From Falsiroseomonas sp041690465 (GTDB taxonomy: Bacteria > Pseudomonadota > Alphaproteobacteria > Acetobacterales > Acetobacteraceae), in assembly GCF_041690465.1 (NCBI RefSeq), contig NZ_JAWLHG010000011.1, positions 62,001-126,000 of the forward strand: 64,000 bases of DNA, given 5' to 3'. Below are positions 60,555 to 64,000 of this stretch, in pieces. The number at the start of each line of letters is the position of its first letter. Positions within the stretch are counted from its first letter, which is position 1. The notes under the pieces are model-generated. The model did not search any database. It saw only the letters and a list, made by a program, of their open reading frames with translations, and was not told the origin of the DNA. A program made the translations under genes and the position numbers.

Positions 60555-63320
60555 TCAGCGCGCCTTGGCGCCGGCGGCCGGCTTGCGCGCCGCGGGCTTT
60601 GCCGGCGGCTTCTTCGCAGCCGGCCGCTTGGCTGCGGGCTTCTTCGCGGCCGGCTTGGCCGCCGCCTTCCTCGCCGCTGGCTTCGGCGCCGCCTCGCCAT
60701 TCGGCTCGGCCTTCTTCGGCGCCGCCTTGGCCTTGCCCTTTGCGGCCTTGCCCTTGGCGCCTCCGCGCGGCGGCAGTTCCTTGCCCTTCTCGGCGAGCAG
60801 CTTCACCGCCTCGTCGAGCGTCGCCTCCTCCATCTCCATCCCGCGCGGCAGGTTGGCGATGGTCTTGCCGTGCATGGCATAGGGGCCGAAGCGGCCCTTG
60901 CGGATCTCCACCGCGACGCCGTCCTTCGGATGCTGCCCGACCAGCCGCACCTTGGCGCGCGCCTTGGCCAGCAGCTCCATCGCGCGGTTCATGCCGAGCG
61001 CAAGCACGTCGTCCCCCGGCTCCAGCGACTGGTAGACGTTGCCCAGCCGCACATAGGGGCCGAAGCGGCCGATGCCGGCGGTGATCTCGCCGCCCGTCTC
61101 GGGGTCCCGCCCCACCAGCCGCGGCAGCGAGAGCAGGCCCAGCGCCGCGTCCAGGTCGAGCGTGTCCGGGTTCATGTCGCGGGTCAGGCTGGCCCGGCGA
61201 GGCTTCACCTTCTTCCCCTTCTCGTCCTCGCTCTCCTCGCCGAGCTGGACATAGAGGCCGTACGGCCCGCGCCGCAGCGTCACGCGCTGGCCGGTCGCCT
61301 CGTCCACGCCGAGGTCGCGCTGGCCCTCGTTCAGCCCGGCCGCCCCCTGCGCCTCCGCGCCCGGTGCCGCGAGCGGCCGCGTGTAGCGGCACTCCGGATA
61401 GTTCGAGCAGCCGACGAAGGCCCCCGACCGCCCGAGCCGCAGGCCGAGCCGCCCGCCCGAACAGGCCGGGCAGGCCCGCGGGTCCGTGCCGTCGCCCTTC
61501 GCCGGGAAGAAATGCGGCCCGAGCTCCTCGTCCAGCGCCTCGATCACGTCGCTGATCTTGAGGTCGGCGGTGGCGCCGAGCGCCTTCGAGAAATCCTCCC
61601 AGAAGGCGCGCATCACCGCGCGCCAATCGGCGCGGCCGCCGGAGATGTCGTCGAGCTTCTCCTCGAGCCCGGCGGTGAAGCCCGTGTCCACGTAGCGCTC
61701 GAAGAAGGCGACGAGGAAGGCCGTCACCAGCCGCCCGCGGTCCTCCGGTATGAAGCGCCGCTTGTCCAGGCGGACATACTCCCGGTCCTGCAGCACCTGC
61801 AGGATGGAGGCATAGGTGGAGGGCCGGCCGATTCCGAGCTCCTCCAGCTTCTTCACCAGCGTCGCCTCGGAGAAGCGCGGCGGCGGCTGGGTGAAGTGCT
61901 GGTTGGCGGCGACCGCGCCCGTCTTCAGCGGGTCCTTCTCCCGCATCGGCGGCAGGGTGCGCTCATCCTCCTCCTGCTCCGCGCCAGGCGTGGCGATGCC
62001 GGCGCGCGCATCGGCCGCGCGGTCGTCCTCGTCCTCCCGGTAGAGGCGCAGGAAGCCGTCGAAGGCCACGACCGAGCCATTCGCACGCAGCTTCGTCCGC
62101 CCGGTCTCGTCGGCGATCTCCACTACCGTCTGGTCCAGCTCGGCCGACTGCATCTGGGAGGCAACGGCGCGCTTCCAGACCAGCTCGTAGAGCTTGCGCT
62201 GACGGTCATCGAGGAAGCGGGCCACCTGCTCCGGCGTGCGGGAGACGTCGGTGGGGCGGATCGCCTCGTGCGCTTCCTGCGCGTTCTTCGCCTTGGAGGC
62301 GTATTCGCGCGGTGCGCCGGGCACGTAGTCCGGGCCGAAGCTGTCCTTCACATGGTCGCGGATGGCGAAGATCGCCTCGCGCGCCATCTGCACGCCGTCG
62401 GTGCGCATATAGGTGATCAGGCCGACGGTCTCGCCGCCGATATCCACGCCTTCATAAAGCTGCTGTGCGGTGCGCATCGCCTGCTGCGCGCCCATGCCGA
62501 GCTTCCGCGAGGCTTCCATCTGCAGCGTGGAAGTCGTGAACGGGGGCGGCGGGTTCCGCCGGGTCCGCTTCTTCTCGACGCTGGCGACGCCGAACCGCCC
62601 GGCTTCCACCGCGCGCTTGGCCGCCATCGCTGTCGCTTCGTTCGGCAGGTCGAATTGTTCGAGTTTTCGCCCGTCGTGATGCGTCAGCCGGGCGGTGAAG
62701 GCCGCGCCGGCCGGGGTCTGGAACCGTGCCTCGACGGTCCAGTATTCCCGCGCCCGGAAGGCCTCGATCTCGGCTTCCCGCTCGCATATCAACCTGAGCG
62801 CGACGGACTGCACGCGCCCCGCCGACTTGCTGCCCGGCAGCTTGCGCCACAGCACCGGCGAAAGGTTGAACCCCACCAGGTAGTCCAGCGCCCGGCGCGC
62901 GAGATAGGCCTCGATCAGCGGCGTATCCAGGTCGCGCGGCGCCTTGATCGCGGTCTGGATGGCGCGCTTGGTGATCTCGTTGAAGGTGATGCGGTTGACC
63001 TCGACGCCCTTCAGCGCGCCGCGGCGGGCCAGCATGTCCTTCACATGCCAGGAGATCGCCTCGCCCTCGCGATCCGGGTCGGTCGCCAGGAACAGGCGCC
63101 GCGCGCCCTTCAGCGCCTTGGCGATGGCCGAGACCTGCCGGTCGCCCCGCTCATCGGCCTCCCAGTCCATGGCGAAATCCTCCTCCGGGCGGACGGAGCC
63201 GTCCTTGGGGGGGAGGTCGCGGACATGGCCGAAGGAGGCGAGGACCGTGAAGTCGCCGCCGAGGTACTTGTTGATGGTCTTGGCCTTGGCGGGGCTCTCG
63301 ACCACGACGACGTCAGTCAT
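60555..63320 (-). CDS. topA: DNA topoisomerase I
   Basis: 921-residue type IA topoisomerase that relaxes negative supercoils. The TOPRIM start MTDVVVVESPAKAKTINKYLG and LATDPDREGEAISWH (about 78-92) carry the acidic metal residues. The catalytic Tyr is residue 304 in GLITYMRTDG. Zinc-finger-like repeats follow, of which one full set is CPACSGG...CSNYPEC (about 615-645). The C terminus is an Ala/Lys/Pro-rich tail of about 60 residues (AAAKPAAKKPAAKRPAAKK), common in alphaproteobacterial TopA and likely DNA-binding. ATG 63320 follows dprA by 51 bases. Confidence 0.97.
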   Translation of the reverse strand: MTDVVVVESPAKAKTINKYLGGDFTVLASFGHVRDLPPKDGSVRPEEDFAMDWEADERGDRQVSAIAKALKGARRLFLATDPDREGEAISWHVKDMLARRGALKGVEVNRITFNEITKRAIQTAIKAPRDLDTPLIEAYLARRALDYLVGFNLSPVLWRKLPGSKSAGRVQSVALRLICEREAEIEAFRAREYWTVEARFQTPAGAAFTARLTHHDGRKLEQFDLPNEATAMAAKRAVEAGRFGVASVEKKRTRRNPPPPFTTSTLQMEASRKLGMGAQQAMRTAQQLYEGVDIGGETVGLITYMRTDGVQMAREAIFAIRDHVKDSFGPDYVPGAPREYASKAKNAQEAHEAIRPTDVSRTPEQVARFLDDRQRKLYELVWKRAVASQMQSAELDQTVVEIADETGRTKLRANGSVVAFDGFLRLYREDEDDRAADARAGIATPGAEQEEDERTLPPMREKDPLKTGAVAANQHFTQPPPRFSEATLVKKLEELGIGRPSTYASILQVLQDREYVRLDKRRFIPEDRGRLVTAFLVAFFERYVDTGFTAGLEEKLDDISGGRADWRAVMRAFWEDFSKALGATADLKISDVIEALDEELGPHFFPAKGDGTDPRACPACSGGRLGLRLGRSGAFVGCSNYPECRYTRPLAAPGAEAQGAAGLNEGQRDLGVDEATGQRVTLRRGPYGLYVQLGEESEDEKGKKVKPRRASLTRDMNPDTLDLDAALGLLSLPRLVGRDPETGGEITAGIGRFGPYVRLGNVYQSLEPGDDVLALGMNRAMELLAKARAKVRLVGQHPKDGVAVEIRKGRFGPYAMHGKTIANLPRGMEMEEATLDEAVKLLAEKGKELPPRGGAKGKAAKGKAKAAPKKAEPNGEAAPKPAARKAAAKPAAKKPAAKRPAAKKPPAKPAARKPAAGAKAR

Positions 63321-63371
63321 CTCTGGGGTGTTCGCCTTGGTATGTGCCTCGCGCCGCGCCGGCCCCTCGGG

Positions 63372-64000
63372 TCAGCGTGCAGCCCGCACGACTCGGTTGC
63401 CGGGCAGGGCTTCCACCAGCCCGGACAACTCCAGGTCAAGCAGTATCGCCTGCACGGCTGGCAGCGAGAGGTGGCAGCGCCGGACCAGATCGTCAACGGC
63501 CACGGGTGCAGGGCCAATCAATTCAAGAACTTCACCCGGTATCCCGGGCAGGGAGGGGGCCTTTGCGGCAGCTTCGGCTGCTGCATCCGTCGCCGGGCGG
63601 ACTCGGAACAGCGGCAGTTCGCGCGGCGCGGCGGGCAGGTTGGCGAGCACGTCCTCGGCGCCCTCGACCATGTGCGCACCTTGGCGGATCAGGTCGTTCG
63701 ACCCCCGGCAGCGCGGGTCGAGCGGGCTGCCCGGCACGGCGAAGACCTCCCGCCCCGCCTCCAGCGCCAGGCGGGCGGTGATCAGGCTGCCCGAACGTGG
63801 CGCGGCCTCGACCACCACCACGCCCAGCACCATGCCGGCGACGATCCGGTTGCGGCGCGGGAAATGCCGGGCGAGCGGCGCGGTACCGAGCGGCGCCTCC
63901 GCCACCACCGCCCCGCCCTCGGCGGCGATGCGCGCCTGCAACGCCGCGTTCTCCGGCGGATAGGGCTTGTCGAGTCCGCCGGCGACCACCGCGACGGTGC
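63372..64000 (-). CDS. dprA: DNA processing protein DprA, 5' part outside window
   Basis: Last 209 or so residues of DprA/Smf, the loader of RecA onto incoming single-stranded DNA in transformation. The visible part starts in the Rossmann core at TVAVVAGGLDKPYPPEN, followed by RNRIVAGMVLGVVVVEAAPRSGSLITARLALE (about 47-78 of the visible part) and VFAVPGSPLDPRCRGSN. A C-terminal winged-helix domain (about 150-205) ends in LSGLVEALPGNRVVRAAR. The gene enters from beyond base 64000. It precedes topA on the same strand. Confidence 0.95.
   Translation of the reverse strand, partial: TVAVVAGGLDKPYPPENAALQARIAAEGGAVVAEAPLGTAPLARHFPRRNRIVAGMVLGVVVVEAAPRSGSLITARLALEAGREVFAVPGSPLDPRCRGSNDLIRQGAHMVEGAEDVLANLPAAPRELPLFRVRPATDAAAEAAAKAPSLPGIPGEVLELIGPAPVAVDDLVRRCHLSLPAVQAILLDLELSGLVEALPGNRVVRAAR

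Noticed and set aside
63421..63428. CCGGACAA half of the operator inside dprA
   Set aside because: The left half is missing (preceding bases are CCAGC), it is inside coding sequence, and the gene has no link to the island.

Overview
This window is high-GC, dense bacterial chromosome (about 58 protein genes in 64 kb). Nothing marks it as plasmid, phage or integron. Gene content suggests an alphaproteobacterium, most likely an Acetobacteraceae/Roseomonas-type organism: two TRAP carrier sets, a PleD-like REC-REC-GGDEF protein, a PmtA-type phospholipid methyltransferase, cysteine-free L33, an Ala/Lys-rich TopA tail and a dprA-topA-rnr-S41 peptidase-rpmG block. The genus is inference. No tRNA, rRNA, CRISPR array or insertion sequence was seen.

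Left edge (1-4396): the 3' part of a GH15 glucoamylase/trehalase-like gene, a DUF6311-type multispanning membrane protein, and a small VKOR-like membrane protein followed by a perfect 18-bp inverted repeat.

Catabolic island (4597-27980): hydantoinase/oxoprolinase HyuA-HyuB, a GntR/HutC regulator, a PuuE-like CE4 amidohydrolase, a first TRAP carrier (Q-M-P), a PrpD protein, an acyl-CoA dehydrogenase, two family III CoA-transferases, a second PrpD protein, a PaaK-type acyl-CoA ligase and an amidase. On the opposite strand are an enoyl-CoA hydratase and a carboxymuconolactone-decarboxylase-like protein. A second TRAP carrier (P-Q-M), a BASS-like transporter and a MaoC hydratase complete it. Four exact copies and one near copy of the palindrome TTGTCCGGACAA lie in front of gntR and each transcription unit downstream of it. 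I read them as operators of the local GntR protein. The content fits uptake and opening of a cyclic amide, imide or hydantoin-like compound, or an amide-bearing acid, then CoA activation, dehydrogenation and hydration. The substrate cannot be read from sequence.

Middle (28024-43021): a TIGR03862-type flavoprotein, an epimerase, an orphan form II CoxL-like molybdenum hydroxylase subunit, a secreted SH3 protein, an M19 dipeptidase, a CBS protein, a hypothetical protein, cytochrome c-pdxA-pdxJ, tryptophan 2,3-dioxygenase opposite a kynureninase-like PLP enzyme, threonine aldolase and an M20 dipeptidase.

Right part (43025-64000): the slt-hydrolase-pgpA-cinA-M20 operon, a sulfotransferase, an FAH-family protein, a DUF2892-phosphoesterase-acyl-CoA ligase-ketopantoate reductase cluster, a GST-VOC pair, pmtA-like and pleD-like genes, then rpmG, an S41 peptidase, rnr, topA and the 3' part of dprA on the minus strand.

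Starts were chosen from family length, visible ribosome binding sites and stop/start overlaps. Many long open frames on the opposite strand are GC-driven shadows and were left out.
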